From Chromatiaceae bacterium (GTDB lineage Bacteria > Pseudomonadota > Gammaproteobacteria > Chromatiales > Chromatiaceae): DNA of 36,497 bases. The DNA lies in contig JACDZG010000076.1 in assembly GCA_013426805.1 (NCBI GenBank), positions 1-36,497 on the forward strand, written 5' to 3'. Each line of letters opens with the position of its first letter. Position 1 is the stretch's first letter. Below, one piece after another: positions 8,246 through 15,342 of the stretch. The notes beneath the pieces were generated by a model that saw only the letters and a program-made list of their open reading frames with translations, made no database searches and was not told the origin of the DNA. The translations under genes and the position numbers were made by a program.

Positions 8246-9418
8246 ATGTTGAGCGCCAAGGGCGAACGGGACGCCGTCGATCCGGGGCGGCACAGCCGGG
8301 CCGACGGGACCGGCGGCCATCCCAACCAGGCCTGCGCATGCGGCCAACGGCACGCGTCGGATCAGGAGGAGACGGCGGACCCGGCAGCGGCTGAAGCGGT
8401 GGCTGAGATCCTTGCGCGCCGCCCCGCGCTCGCGCTGGACCTCCCCCACGCCGCCGCATCCCAGGGCGCGAGCGCGGTGTCGCCCGGTCTCGTCGGGGCC
8501 TGGGTGCCGGAGGTCGTGCCGACCAATGCGCCACCGCGCGCGGTGGACTCGACCGCGGACGAGCACCCGCGCCCGCTGCCCCGGCGTGCCCGCCGCAAGC
8601 TGTGGGAGATCCCGCCGGAATTCCATTGCCCGGTGATCGGCACCTGCCTGGAGGTCGCGGAACTGCGCCGCGACTTCGATGCGCTCTATGCGCGCACGCG
8701 CCGCCAGAGCGAGGAGCGCGAGGCGCTGATTCACGACCTGGAGCGGATCTTGGCCGAACGCGAGGCGGCGCTGGCCGTCAGCCTGGAGCGCGAGCACGTG
8801 CGCGCCGCCCGGATCGCCGCCCTGGAGACCGAACTGGCGGCGAACGACTCGGCGCAACGGATCGCCGCGCTGGAAAGCGCCTTGGCCTTGGCTGACCAAC
8901 GCCGCGCCGCCGCCGAGGCCGACGCCGTCCGGGCACGGGATGCCGCGACCCAGGCGCTCACGCGCGCCGGGATCGGCGAGCAACAGCTCGCCGAAAAGAC
9001 CGCGGAAAGCGCCGCTCTCGAGCGCCTGCTGGCCGCGGCCTTGGCGGATTCCGGCACCAATCCCTGCGCGGACTGCCCCAACGCCGGGTGCGGCTGCGAT
9101 CAGGCCGGCCGCGATCTGGCCGGCCGCCTGATCCTGTGTGTCGGCGGGCGGCGGCCCCAGGTGCAGCACCTCGCCCGCCTGGTCGCGGATTCGAATGGCC
9201 GCTTCGATCACCACGACGGCGGTCTGGAGGACTGCGACCGCCGACTGGAGGCGCTGCTGGCCGGCGCGGACGCGGTCATCTGCGCGACCGATTACATCAG
9301 CCACGCCGCGTATTACCGCACCAAGCGTTACTGCAAACACCATGCGAAGCCGCATGTCCTGGTGCCGCATTCCGGGCTCGCCGCCTTCGCGCTCGCGCTG
9401 GAGCGCGTGGCGGGGTGA
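8246..9418 (+). CDS. DUF2325 protein with central coiled coil and Cys cluster (copy 1)
   Basis: A 390-aa protein. Residues 1-110 are low-complexity. A short conserved block (RRKLWEIPPEFHCPVIGTC followed by LEVAELRR) spans about 113-140, a long Ala/Arg/Glu-rich coiled coil about 145-265, a CADCPNAGCGCD cluster about 273-284, and a C-terminal DUF2325 domain (LILCVGGRRPQ, FDHHDGGLEDC, CATDYISHAAYYRTKRYC). His and Cys residues in the domain suggest metal or nucleotide binding, but no reaction is established to my knowledge. It follows the HemS-like gene by 13 bp, with AGAGGG as ribosome site. A paralogue lies at 16908-18191; compared with it, this copy lacks a domain of about 110 residues after the first block. 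Confidence 0.8.
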   Translation: MLSAKGERDAVDPGRHSRADGTGGHPNQACACGQRHASDQEETADPAAAEAVAEILARRPALALDLPHAAASQGASAVSPGLVGAWVPEVVPTNAPPRAVDSTADEHPRPLPRRARRKLWEIPPEFHCPVIGTCLEVAELRRDFDALYARTRRQSEEREALIHDLERILAEREAALAVSLEREHVRAARIAALETELAANDSAQRIAALESALALADQRRAAAEADAVRARDAATQALTRAGIGEQQLAEKTAESAALERLLAAALADSGTNPCADCPNAGCGCDQAGRDLAGRLILCVGGRRPQVQHLARLVADSNGRFDHHDGGLEDCDRRLEALLAGADAVICATDYISHAAYYRTKRYCKHHAKPHVLVPHSGLAAFALALERVAG

Positions 9419-9488
9419 GCGCCGCTTGCGGCTCGAATGTGCCCGCGCGCGGGCGCTGTTGTTTCGGAAAGCCCCACGGAGGTATCCC

Positions 9489-9749
9489 ATGACACCCGCA
9501 GAGACACTCGCCAGCCGCGCGGCCGACAGGCATCGCGCACGCGCGCGGCGCTTCGTCCACTCGATCGGTCCGGCCGTGCTCAGCGCCGCCATCGTCTTGG
9601 CCCTGCTGATGTTGGCAACACCCCAGGCGTCGGCGGCCATTGCGGGCGCTGGCGCCGAGATGGCCGCCGCCGCGGCTTCCGCCGCACGGCGGTGGTCCGC
9701 ACAGCGGTGGTCCGCACAGCGGTGGTCCGCACAGCGGACCCTACCGTGA
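9489..9749 (+). CDS. Small membrane or exported protein with repeat-encoded C terminus
   Basis: An 86-aa product; the ATG at 9489 has CGGAGG about 6 bases upstream. A basic N terminus (RARARRFVHS) precedes one hydrophobic segment (residues about 29-45, LSAAIVLALLMLATP), then an Ala-rich stretch. The last 20 residues (RRWSAQRWSAQRWSAQRTLP) are encoded by three tandem 15-bp units and the start of the palindromic REP pair at 9724-9773, which also supplies the stop codon. The original C terminus was therefore probably lost or altered by repeat insertion. It is the last gene of the heme operon, 70 bp after the DUF2325 gene. No family recognised. Confidence 0.6.
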   Translation: MTPAETLASRAADRHRARARRFVHSIGPAVLSAAIVLALLMLATPQASAAIAGAGAEMAAAAASAARRWSAQRWSAQRWSAQRTLP

Positions 9750-9800
9750 TCCGTAGGGTCCGCTGTGCGGACCAACGACCGCGCAGATCGCGCGGTGGCT
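9691..9800. repeat. Tandem 15-mers plus perfect REP inverted pair, copy B
   Basis: Three units of GGTGGTCCGCACAGC at 9691-9735 run into GGTCCGCACAGCGGACCCTA (+C), 9724-9744. After an 8-bp spacer its exact 21-bp reverse complement follows at 9753-9773. Each arm is itself a GGTCCGC/GCGGACC palindrome, so the locus can form nested hairpins. The sequence after the second arm continues as in copies A and C. Confidence 0.9.
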
Positions 9801-10107
9801 GATTCCATGAGCAAGGCCCACGGCGCTCTCGCCGACCCGCCGGGTTAGCGCAACAAGGCGCCGGGCAGCCCGCGCTTCGCCGGGGGGGCGGGCAGCGCGC
9901 GCGAACGAGCGCCGAACCCGCGGGGCCGTTCGCGGGGTCGCGAATCCCTGCCACCAGCAGCGCCAGGTCGTGCGCATCATTGAGGAGATCACCCAGGCGT
10001 TGAGTCGGCACAGGGGGGCCGGCAAGCCGCAGTCCGGCGACCGGCGCGCCGTGCCGGTTGCGCGGCGGGGGCGCTCCGCGGAGCGTCGCGGCGGCGCCGC
10101 GCCTGGT
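9774..10107. other. Gene-poor stretch with a possible CHAD-domain scrap
   Basis: No intact gene is seen. On the minus strand near 10011-9930 the frame reads RLGDLLNDAHDLALLVAGI, reminiscent of the helix ending a CHAD domain (polyphosphate-associated family), but it is bounded by low-complexity Arg/Pro/Gly sequence and has no start. The evidence is weak; it may be a remnant downstream of the HMA gene at 10108. Confidence 0.3.
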
Positions 10108-10386
10108 CTACGGGCAGCGGCGCGCCCCCTGGCCGGTGCGGTTGATGCAGCGGCGAGCGGTGCGCTCCAACAGTCGGCGCAGCCGGGTGTTCAGCTCCGC
10201 GGCATCCAGCCGCGCCGGCTCGTAACCGATCACGATGCTCGCGCAGGCCGGATTGGCGCGGACCTCGCGCACCCACTGCTCGGCCTGCAGGGCGGTCACC
10301 AGCCGCGCCGCGAGCGCGGGTTCCCGTCCGATGGCCCTGATCCGAAGCCGCACGCGGCCCGGTACGTGATGGCGATTCTCGATCAT
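10108..10386 (-). CDS. Stand-alone HMA-like protein of the HxxPGRxRxR type
   Basis: A 92-aa protein starting MIENRHHVPGRVRLRI, with the beta-alpha-beta pattern of heavy-metal-associated domains but no CxxC metal site: strand and HHVPGRVRLR at 5-16, helix about 22-38, a central strand VREVRANPACASIVIGY at about 39-55, then a helix. The same motif opens the P1B ATPase at 20877 and the small proteins at 18370 and 27107. Such domains accompany ferrosome-type ATPases. A Fur-like site lies at 10439-10457 just upstream. It is transcribed divergently from the ALDH-like and broken ATPase locus, so it was probably part of the second fez-like locus. Fold and motif are fairly sure; function is inferred. 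Confidence 0.75.
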   Translation of the reverse strand: MIENRHHVPGRVRLRIRAIGREPALAARLVTALQAEQWVREVRANPACASIVIGYEPARLDAAELNTRLRRLLERTARRCINRTGQGARRCP

Positions 10387-10438
10387 AGCGACTGTCTCGA
10401 CGCAGCGGTTACCGGAAAGACTCCAAGTTTACTGCGAA

Positions 10439-10457
10439 GCGTTCTCATTCGCAATGC
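10439..10457 (-). promoter_or_regulatory. Fur-like site upstream of the HMA-like gene
   Basis: GCGTTCTCATTCGCAATGC, read on the minus strand as GCATTGCGAATGAGAACGC, resembles the TGCGAAT-type Fur half sites seen elsewhere in the window. It lies about 55 bp upstream of the HMA start at 10386. No clear -35/-10 pair was found. Confidence 0.5.
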
Positions 10458-10494
10458 AGACCGAGACACCAGGGCCGCCGCCCTTGACACAGAC

Positions 10495-10545
10495 TTGACG
10501 ATCGCCAAGAACCGGACAATAATACGAATGAGTCTTATTATTATT
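10495..10545 (+). promoter_or_regulatory. Promoter with Fur box for the ALDH-like/ATPase locus
   Basis: TTGACG (10495-10500) and AATAAT (10518-10523) are 17 bp apart. The A/T-rich dyad at 10518-10545 (core AATACGAATGAGTCTTATTA) overlaps the -10 region and the likely start. The downstream gene begins at 10564 or 10594. Confidence 0.65.
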
Positions 10546-10563
10546 TTTGTGCTGTAATTCCTT

Positions 10564-11298
10564 ATGTGCTCGCCGCTGGCCCTGCCCCCCTTCATGTTCG
10601 AGAACTTCATCGCCGGCCGCTGGGCGCCGCCCGTCGGCGGGCGCTGGCTGAGCATGGCGGCACCGGGTTCCGGCCGGGCAGGCCGGGTGGCGCGGGCCGA
10701 AGCAGCGGATGTGGCGCACGCCGCGGCCGCCGCGGCCGCGGCACTGCGCCCCTGGCGGCGCTTGGGCGCGGACGGACGTACCGCGGCCTTAGCCGAGGTC
10801 CCGCGGGCGGTTGCCTTGCATACCCCGGTGCTGACGTTCGCCGAGGCCTGGGACCGGACCGAGCCTCCGCCCCGCTGCCCCGGCCCCGCGGTGGGACGCG
10901 GCGGAGTCAATCCCGCTCACCCGCGGGCGGCGTCCGCCGGTGCAGCAACGGGGTGCCCGGTCTTAGGCCCGGCACCCGCCGATCAGGCGGTCCCCCGCGC
11001 ACCCGCGGTACTGCGGTTGGCGCGCTGTGCCGACGCCGACCCCGACACGGCCTGGGAGTGCCTGGCGCCGCTGCTCGGCGACGGTCATGTAGCGGTGGTG
11101 CTGCTGCTCTATTGCGAGGCGCGCCGGCTGCCGGTGCGGCTGCTCGCCCGGCTCGGACTGGCCGCCGCCGCGCTGCCCGCCGGGGTGCTGAATCTGCTCA
11201 CCGGACTGGGCCTGGAAGCCGGCCTGGCGCTGGCCACTGATCCCCTGACCGCATGGCCGCCGGACGGCGCGGCGCCGTCCGCGCGGCTATCCCATTGA
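10564..11298 (+). CDS. Truncated aldehyde-dehydrogenase-like protein
   Basis: An open frame of 244 codons. The N terminus (MFENFIAGRWAPPVGGRWL) and the segment AGVLNLLTGLGLEAGLALAT match the start and the end of the NAD-binding half of aldehyde dehydrogenases. TFAEAWDRTEPP corresponds to the ETWDNGKP region. The PWNFP motif, the catalytic Cys and Glu, and the whole catalytic domain are missing, and the middle is highly diverged and Ala/Pro-rich. An enzyme activity is therefore very unlikely. It follows a Fur-type promoter and ends 37 bp before the broken ATPase. Either ATG (10564 or 10594) could start it, and neither has a good ribosome site. It may be a decaying gene or a repurposed small protein. 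Confidence 0.6.
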   Translation: MCSPLALPPFMFENFIAGRWAPPVGGRWLSMAAPGSGRAGRVARAEAADVAHAAAAAAAALRPWRRLGADGRTAALAEVPRAVALHTPVLTFAEAWDRTEPPPRCPGPAVGRGGVNPAHPRAASAGAATGCPVLGPAPADQAVPRAPAVLRLARCADADPDTAWECLAPLLGDGHVAVVLLLYCEARRLPVRLLARLGLAAAALPAGVLNLLTGLGLEAGLALATDPLTAWPPDGAAPSARLSH

Positions 11299-11335
11299 GG
11301 CTCGCATTTGCGTGAACGCGCCGGAGTGTCAAGCG

Positions 11336-11868
11336 ATGATCGAGGTCCGTCACAGCATCCCTGGGCGGCTGCGTCTCGGCGTTCCCGCGTTGCGCCATGA
11401 TCGGCGGTTGGCGGACGCGGTGCACCGCGCGCTGAGCGGGACCGAGGGTGTACTGCGGATCAGGATCAACTCGGCCTGCGGTTCGCTGCTGGTGTGCTGG
11501 GCGTGCGGCGACCCCGACGCCCGCGAGCGCATCGCGGCGGCCTTGGAAACGCTGTTGGGGCAAGCGGTCCCCCGCCCGGCGGCGGCCCTGTGCCCGAATC
11601 CGCCGCCGCGGCCGCAAACCGCAACCGTGGCGTGCCGGGCCTGCCGCGCCGCGCCGCCGACGGCGCGTTCCGGCCGCAGTCCCTGGCCGATGCGGGTCCT
11701 GGGCTTCGTGCTGCTGACCGGCTATCTCGCGTTCGCGCTGGTGCGCAGCCTGGTTCTCAAAAGTCCGCTCGCCGGCGGTGCGCTGAGTCTGACCGGCCTC
11801 GTCGCGCTGGTCGCCGCGCTGCCGCTACTGCGCGACGCCTGGCACGAGACGGTCGTCGAGAAGCGGAG
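11336..11868 (+). pseudogene. N-terminal part of a P1B-type ATPase (HMA-like domain plus first membrane spans)
   Basis: From MIEVRHSIPGRLRLGVPALR the frame encodes an HMA-like domain of the PGRxRL type, a Pro/Ala/Cys linker, and two hydrophobic helices (VLGFVLLTGYLAFALVRSLV and LSLTGLVALVAALPLLRDAW). The layout matches the start of the intact ATPase at 20877 and related P1B enzymes. Homology stops after HETVVEKR, exactly where the TTCCGGGGACAGAATACTTA repeat begins; the frame then runs on as junk to 12289. The matching C-terminal piece lies at 14296-14676, so about 2.4 kb of foreign sequence replaced the core of the enzyme. GTG at 11312 is an alternative start. Confidence 0.75.
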
Positions 11869-11892
11869 TTCCGGGGACAGAATACTTAATTC
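11869..11892. repeat. Mobile-repeat end at the ATPase break point
   Basis: TTCCGGGGACAGAATACTTA followed by ATTC. I recall this sequence and its reverse complement as a frequent dispersed repeat near REP-type (Y1) transposases in gammaproteobacteria. It marks precisely the end of ATPase homology. No second copy was found at the other border near 14296. Confidence 0.5.
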
Positions 11893-11979
11893 GTGGGAGG
11901 TAATCGCCGTCGGCATGGTCCAAGACCCGGGACCAATTGCCGAACGGCCGCCAGCCAGAGAGGGGCTGACCGATCCCGG

Positions 11980-12420
11980 TCAATCGAGACCCAGGTCGAA
12001 ACCCTCCTTGAACGGGTTTTCCAGACGTAGCGCACCGACCTTGCGGCCGTCCTGCATGTCTTCCGAAAGCAGACGGGTGACCCCTGAAGCCCTGGCCACC
12101 TCGACCAACATGGCATCCCAGAAGGCAAAACTCTCCCTTTCTTTCAAGCGGATAGCCCCGGCCAAGGTGCGACCATCGGCAACGGCCACGGGAAAAAGCT
12201 CCATCCAGTCATGCACCATGGCGGCAGCTTCGTCCGCCGGCATTTTGTTCTTGCGCGTGACGGCATGGAAGAACTCGGCGAGCGCCTGAAGGGTCAGCAC
12301 GCAATCCGCGTCGGGCAGCCTGTCCATCACGGCCCGCGCATGCACATGCCGCGTGCCCGCATCCTGGTCGATGCTGTAGATCAGGATGTTGGTGTCGACG
12401 CTGAAGCGCTGTGCCTGCAT
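11980..12420 (-). CDS. PIN-domain ribonuclease toxin (VapC type)
   Basis: A 146-aa protein with the PIN fold acidic residues: FSVDTNILIYSID near the start (Asp at about 9), AEFFHAVTRK (Glu at about 49) and the C-terminal FAFWDAMLVEVARASGVTRL with Asp. VapC toxins cleave specific RNAs and are held inactive by the upstream antitoxin. The start ATG at 12420 overlaps the end of the antitoxin frame by about 40 bp. The pair lies inside the broken ATPase locus on the opposite strand, so it arrived with or after the disruption. Confidence 0.88.
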   Translation of the reverse strand: MQAQRFSVDTNILIYSIDQDAGTRHVHARAVMDRLPDADCVLTLQALAEFFHAVTRKNKMPADEAAAMVHDWMELFPVAVADGRTLAGAIRLKERESFAFWDAMLVEVARASGVTRLLSEDMQDGRKVGALRLENPFKEGFDLGLD

Positions 12421-12689
12421 CGATCAGGCTCATGGCATCGATCGCGCTCATGGAGGACCTCGCGGTCGACGCGCGCTCCGCCAAGCGCATAGCCGCGACT
12501 CATGCGCTCGCGCAGGCGCTCACGGGCGGCGCGCTGGGCATCGGATAGGCGGGGTTGGGCCTCAATGGGCATCACGCGTGCGATGGGCTTGCCGCGCCGG
12601 GTGATGATGATCTCGGCCCCCTGCTCGACCCGTTCCAGGTAACGCGAAAGATGTTGATTGGCTTCGCGGATGGAGACAACTTCATGCAT
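12381..12689 (-). CDS. Phd/YefM-family antitoxin
   Basis: A 102-aa protein starting MHEVVSIREANQHLSRYLER, then VEQGAEIIITRRGKPIARVM, the standard Phd/YefM DNA-binding fold that clamps operator DNA and wraps the toxin with its C terminus. The ATG at 12689 follows AAGGT. The end (HERDRCHEPDRC and beyond) is unusual and overlaps the toxin start by 40 bp. A duplicated GATCGATGC near 12420 suggests a small insertion shifted or extended the original stop. A palindrome at 12701-12716 is the probable operator. Confidence 0.85.
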   Translation of the reverse strand: MHEVVSIREANQHLSRYLERVEQGAEIIITRRGKPIARVMPIEAQPRLSDAQRAARERLRERMSRGYALGGARVDREVLHERDRCHEPDRCRHSASASTPTS

Positions 12690-12700
12690 TGGATTACCTT

Positions 12701-12716
12701 TGTAGGACGTTCTACA
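12701..12716. promoter_or_regulatory. Probable antitoxin operator
   Basis: TGTAGGACGTTCTACA is a 16-bp dyad with TGTAG/CTACA arms, just upstream of the antitoxin start. The position fits autorepression by a Phd/YefM protein. Confidence 0.5.
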
Positions 12717-13164
12717 TCCGATGAACTGTAGGTCATTCAGGCTGTTCCCGCAAGGTCGAAGTGGCACTGGACCAGTTGTGACACGCTCGCCCGATCGAGC
12801 GTCCGGTGACGAATGCCGACCGGCCTGCGAGCGACACGTCGTCGAGGATTAGCCACGTCAGCAAACACCAGCATCCAGGCCCTGAGTCCCGCGTCCGGAG
12901 GTGGGGCTGACCGTTTACTGGACACCCGAGGGCAACTGGCCGCTCCGGTCGGGACCCTGATGCGCCTGCAACAACTGGAGCGTCGGCCGCAACGCCGCCT
13001 ACAAGGGCGCCCCCTGGGCCAAGGAGACCGTCGCCCACTTCAAGGAGGTCCAGGCGGAGTCCACCTTGCGCTGCTTCTGATCGGCTTGCTGAATCCACCC
13101 GTCCCGCCTAGGATGGTCCCTGGACGGTCACCCCAGGCATCGACCCGACCGCCAGGAGCCGATC
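12717..13164. other. Stretch between the toxin pair and the Uma2 gene without a clear gene
   Basis: About 450 bp. Open frames exist on both strands but none has recognisable protein character. On the plus strand near 12970-13079 a frame reads ACNNWSVGRNAAYKGAPWAK and then HFKEVQAESTLRCF before a stop, which may be the tail of a lost gene. Confidence 0.45.
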
Positions 13165-13734
13165 ATGTCTGCCACCGCGCACGCCCGAATTCACTACTGG
13201 CGCTTCACCGTCGATGACTATCAACGCATGGGCGAGACCGGCATCTTGCACGAGGACGACCGGGTCGAACTGATTGAAGGGGAGATTGTCGCGTTGCCAC
13301 CCATCGGCAGCCCCCACGGGGGCCGTGTGAAGCACTTGAATCGGATACTCGCCGGCGCGGTCGGCGAGTACGCCATCATCGCGGTGCAGGACCCGGTCGT
13401 GCTGGGCATCCGCTCCGAGCCCGAGCCCGACATCGCAATCCTGCGCCCACGCCCGGACTTTTATACCGACGCCCACCCGATGGCCGCCGACGTGCTGCTG
13501 CTGATCGAGGTCGCCGACAGCAGCCTCCAGTACGACCTGAACGTCAAGGTCCCGCTCTACGCCCGCCACGGCATCCCCGAGGTGTGGGTGGTGGATATTG
13601 CCCACCGTCAGGTGCTGCGTTTCAGCCGACCCGCTAATGGGACCTATCTGGAACAAGGACCGATCAACCTCAAGGCCCCGATCGCCCTGCCCGGACTGCC
13701 GGGCTGCGCGGTGCAACTCGCCGCGTTGTTCTGA
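13165..13734 (+). CDS. Uma2-family (DUF820) putative endonuclease
   Basis: A 189-aa protein with the full Uma2 layout: YWRFTVDDYQRMGETGILHE, DRVELIEGEIVALPPIGSPH, the EPEPDIAILRPR catalytic segment, LLLIEVADSSLQYDLNVKVP and GIPEVWVVDIAHRQVLRF. The Asp, Glu and Lys set of the PD-(D/E)xK nuclease fold is present (D in PDIAIL, E in LIEV, K in NVKV). These proteins are common and often mobile, and their cellular role is unclear. The gene lies inside the broken ATPase locus in the same orientation as the ATPase fragments. Confidence 0.85.
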   Translation: MSATAHARIHYWRFTVDDYQRMGETGILHEDDRVELIEGEIVALPPIGSPHGGRVKHLNRILAGAVGEYAIIAVQDPVVLGIRSEPEPDIAILRPRPDFYTDAHPMAADVLLLIEVADSSLQYDLNVKVPLYARHGIPEVWVVDIAHRQVLRFSRPANGTYLEQGPINLKAPIALPGLPGCAVQLAALF

Positions 13735-13754
13735 CTCTGAGGTGCTATTCGGCA

Positions 13755-14105
13755 ATGATCTGCCCAGATACCGACTCGTGGACTGGTCATTTCGGCCTGG
13801 ACCCTGACGGAGATGGCAGCGTGGGCGCCATCAAAGAGCGTACGGGCGCGATCGATCACGCAACGCGACAGCAGGCGCTATCGACAGTCCACCGCTTCAC
13901 CTCGTCCAACTTGACCCTCGTTGAGGTCGAGCCAGCCGATTTCAGGTCGGCGGCGGTAATGATCGCGGGTCCGGGTGGCCTGCGTGCCGGCGATGCGCTG
14001 CATCTGGCGCTGGCGAAACGTCTGTCTGCGAACCTCGCGACCTTGGACCGCCGGTTGGCCGATGCGGCCCCGGCATGCGGTGTCCCGCTGCTCCCCGTTG
14101 GCTGA
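13755..14105 (+). pseudogene. Degenerate PIN-domain protein (VapC-like) with internal loss
   Basis: A 116-codon frame. The C-terminal half is PIN-like (AGDALHLALAKRLSANLATL and DRRLADAAPACGVPLLPV), with the conserved Asp in GDALH and in TLDRRL. The N terminus MICPDTDSW looks like a PIN start (MIYLDTS type), but the roughly 50 residues that normally follow are replaced by non-family sequence. No antitoxin gene lies next to it. Probably an inactive remnant. Confidence 0.6.
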
Positions 14106-14295
14106 TCAAGCGGTCATCGTCAGCTTCGGCGACGGGATCGAGTCCTGCGAGACGACCGTGCTCACCCGGCGCATCGCATTGGCCGAGGCGGCACGGTTGG
14201 GCCATTGGTCGCCGACACTGGATGTGACGCTCAAGGCTCAAGCCTGCTCTTTACCGACTACAAAGCGACCCACGCCCTGGTGGTTTCAAACCTGA

Positions 14296-14676
14296 TGGCA
14301 CGTTGCGGCGAGGGCGCGGTTGGCTTTTATCAACGGCGATGAAAATGGTGCTCGGGGTGCCGGCGGCTCGGAGGTCGCCGTGGAGGTGGCGGACATCGCC
14401 ATTGTCGACAGCGATATCCGCAAGCTCGCGGCGCTGCGCGCGCTGAGCCGGGCGACGCTGCGCACCGCTGATCAGAACTACGGCATCGCCATCGGCACCG
14501 ACCTGATCGGCATCGCCTTCGGCGCCGCGGGTGTGCTGGGGCCGGCTTTCGGCGGCCTGATCCACATCCTGCACACCGCCGGCATTCTGACCAACTCCGC
14601 GCGCTTGCTGACGCATCGCCCGCCGGGCGGCGCCGACGACCGCACCGGTTCCGCAACCGGCGCGCTGAACCCTTGA
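14296..14676 (+). pseudogene. C-terminal part of the broken P1B-type ATPase
   Basis: The frame reads LAFINGDENGARGAGGSEVA, VEVADIAIVDSDIRKLAALR, then TLRTADQNYGIAIGTDLIGI and GPAFGGLIHILHTAGILTNS. This matches the hinge (GDGxND, here degraded to NGDENG) and the last two membrane helices of P1B ATPases. Phosphorylation and actuator domains are gone. It ends in a TTGA overlap with the next gene, as expected of an operon. Together with 11336-11868 it shows that an ATPase gene was split and gutted. Confidence 0.8.
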
Positions 14677-15086
14677 CGAAGGTCCAACCGTTGTCCACCC
14701 GCACCTGTCGACCTGTCCCCAACGCTGTCTTTCACGTCGTCAGTGAGCAGCCGCGGCGGCTGCGGCTGCGCGGACCGGTGATCGCCCACCCCTGCTTGGA
14801 CCTGGCCTATCTGCAGGCCCTGCTGGCGGCGCGGACGGGGGTCGCCGCTGTGCGCGTCAACCCGCGCGCGCGCCTCGGCGGTGACAGCGCCCGCGACCAG
14901 ATCGCCGCGCTGGGCATCCGCCCCGGCAGCGTCCTGACGCTCGAGAATGTCGGCCCCGACCTTGCCGTCGGCAACGAGGACGGCCGCGACTGCATCGTCG
15001 TCACCAGCGCGGACGGTCTGCGGCTCTACCTGAAGCCCGACCAGGCCGCGAGCATCATTGTCGATGTCGAAGGGACGGCCACGTAG
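14673..15086 (+). CDS. HMA-like domain with a possible FeoA-like C-terminal barrel
   Basis: A 137-aa protein. Residues about 15-68 repeat the HMA-like pattern (VFHVVSEQPRRLRLRGPVIA, helix, VAAVRVNPRARLGG). Residues about 75-134 (QIAALGIRPGSVLTLENVGP, CIVVTSADGLRLYLKPDQAA, SIIVDV) have the L-GI-PG-V-L pattern and closing A-x-I-x-V of FeoA-like SH3 barrels, the small cytosolic partner of the FeoB ferrous-iron transporter. The TTG start overlaps the stop of the ATPase remnant by four bases, a sign of former translational coupling. No ATG start is available. The HMA part is moderately sure; the FeoA similarity is my inference from pattern only. Confidence 0.6.
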   Translation: MTKVQPLSTRTCRPVPNAVFHVVSEQPRRLRLRGPVIAHPCLDLAYLQALLAARTGVAAVRVNPRARLGGDSARDQIAALGIRPGSVLTLENVGPDLAVGNEDGRDCIVVTSADGLRLYLKPDQAASIIVDVEGTAT

Positions 15087-15342
15087 CCGCGGGATCGACG
15101 CGCCGGCGATGACGCGGTACCGCGGCGCGCGGCCAACGCAGCGGACTGCCGGCCGGGTCGGGGGCATCTCGTCTCGGTTGACCGGCACCAGCCCGCGGGG
15201 TGGGCGGTGTCACACGCCGGAGGGGAAGATGCGGTACTGGAAGTAGCGTTGAGGGGTTGCAGTGTTCTATCCTGGATTGGGATGCAACCTACGGCGGCAC
15301 ACCCGCAGCGCTCAAGAACTGAAAACGAGGAGGAGAACAACC

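Noticed and set aside
9691-9773. Tandem 15-mers considered as a CRISPR array
   Set aside because: Units are adjacent without spacers and no cas genes are near; this is a REP-type repeat.
7183-9814. Long minus-strand frames opposite the HemS-like and DUF2325 genes
   Set aside because: Shadows; the plus-strand products have family motifs, ribosome sites and operon spacing.
9930-10011. CHAD-domain gene on the minus strand
   Set aside because: Only about 20 residues look alike, with no start and no further conserved His/Lys pattern; kept only as a remark.
12813-13217. 134-codon plus-strand frame before the Uma2 gene
   Set aside because: Arg/Pro-rich composition without motifs, and it overlaps the start of the well-supported Uma2 gene in another frame.
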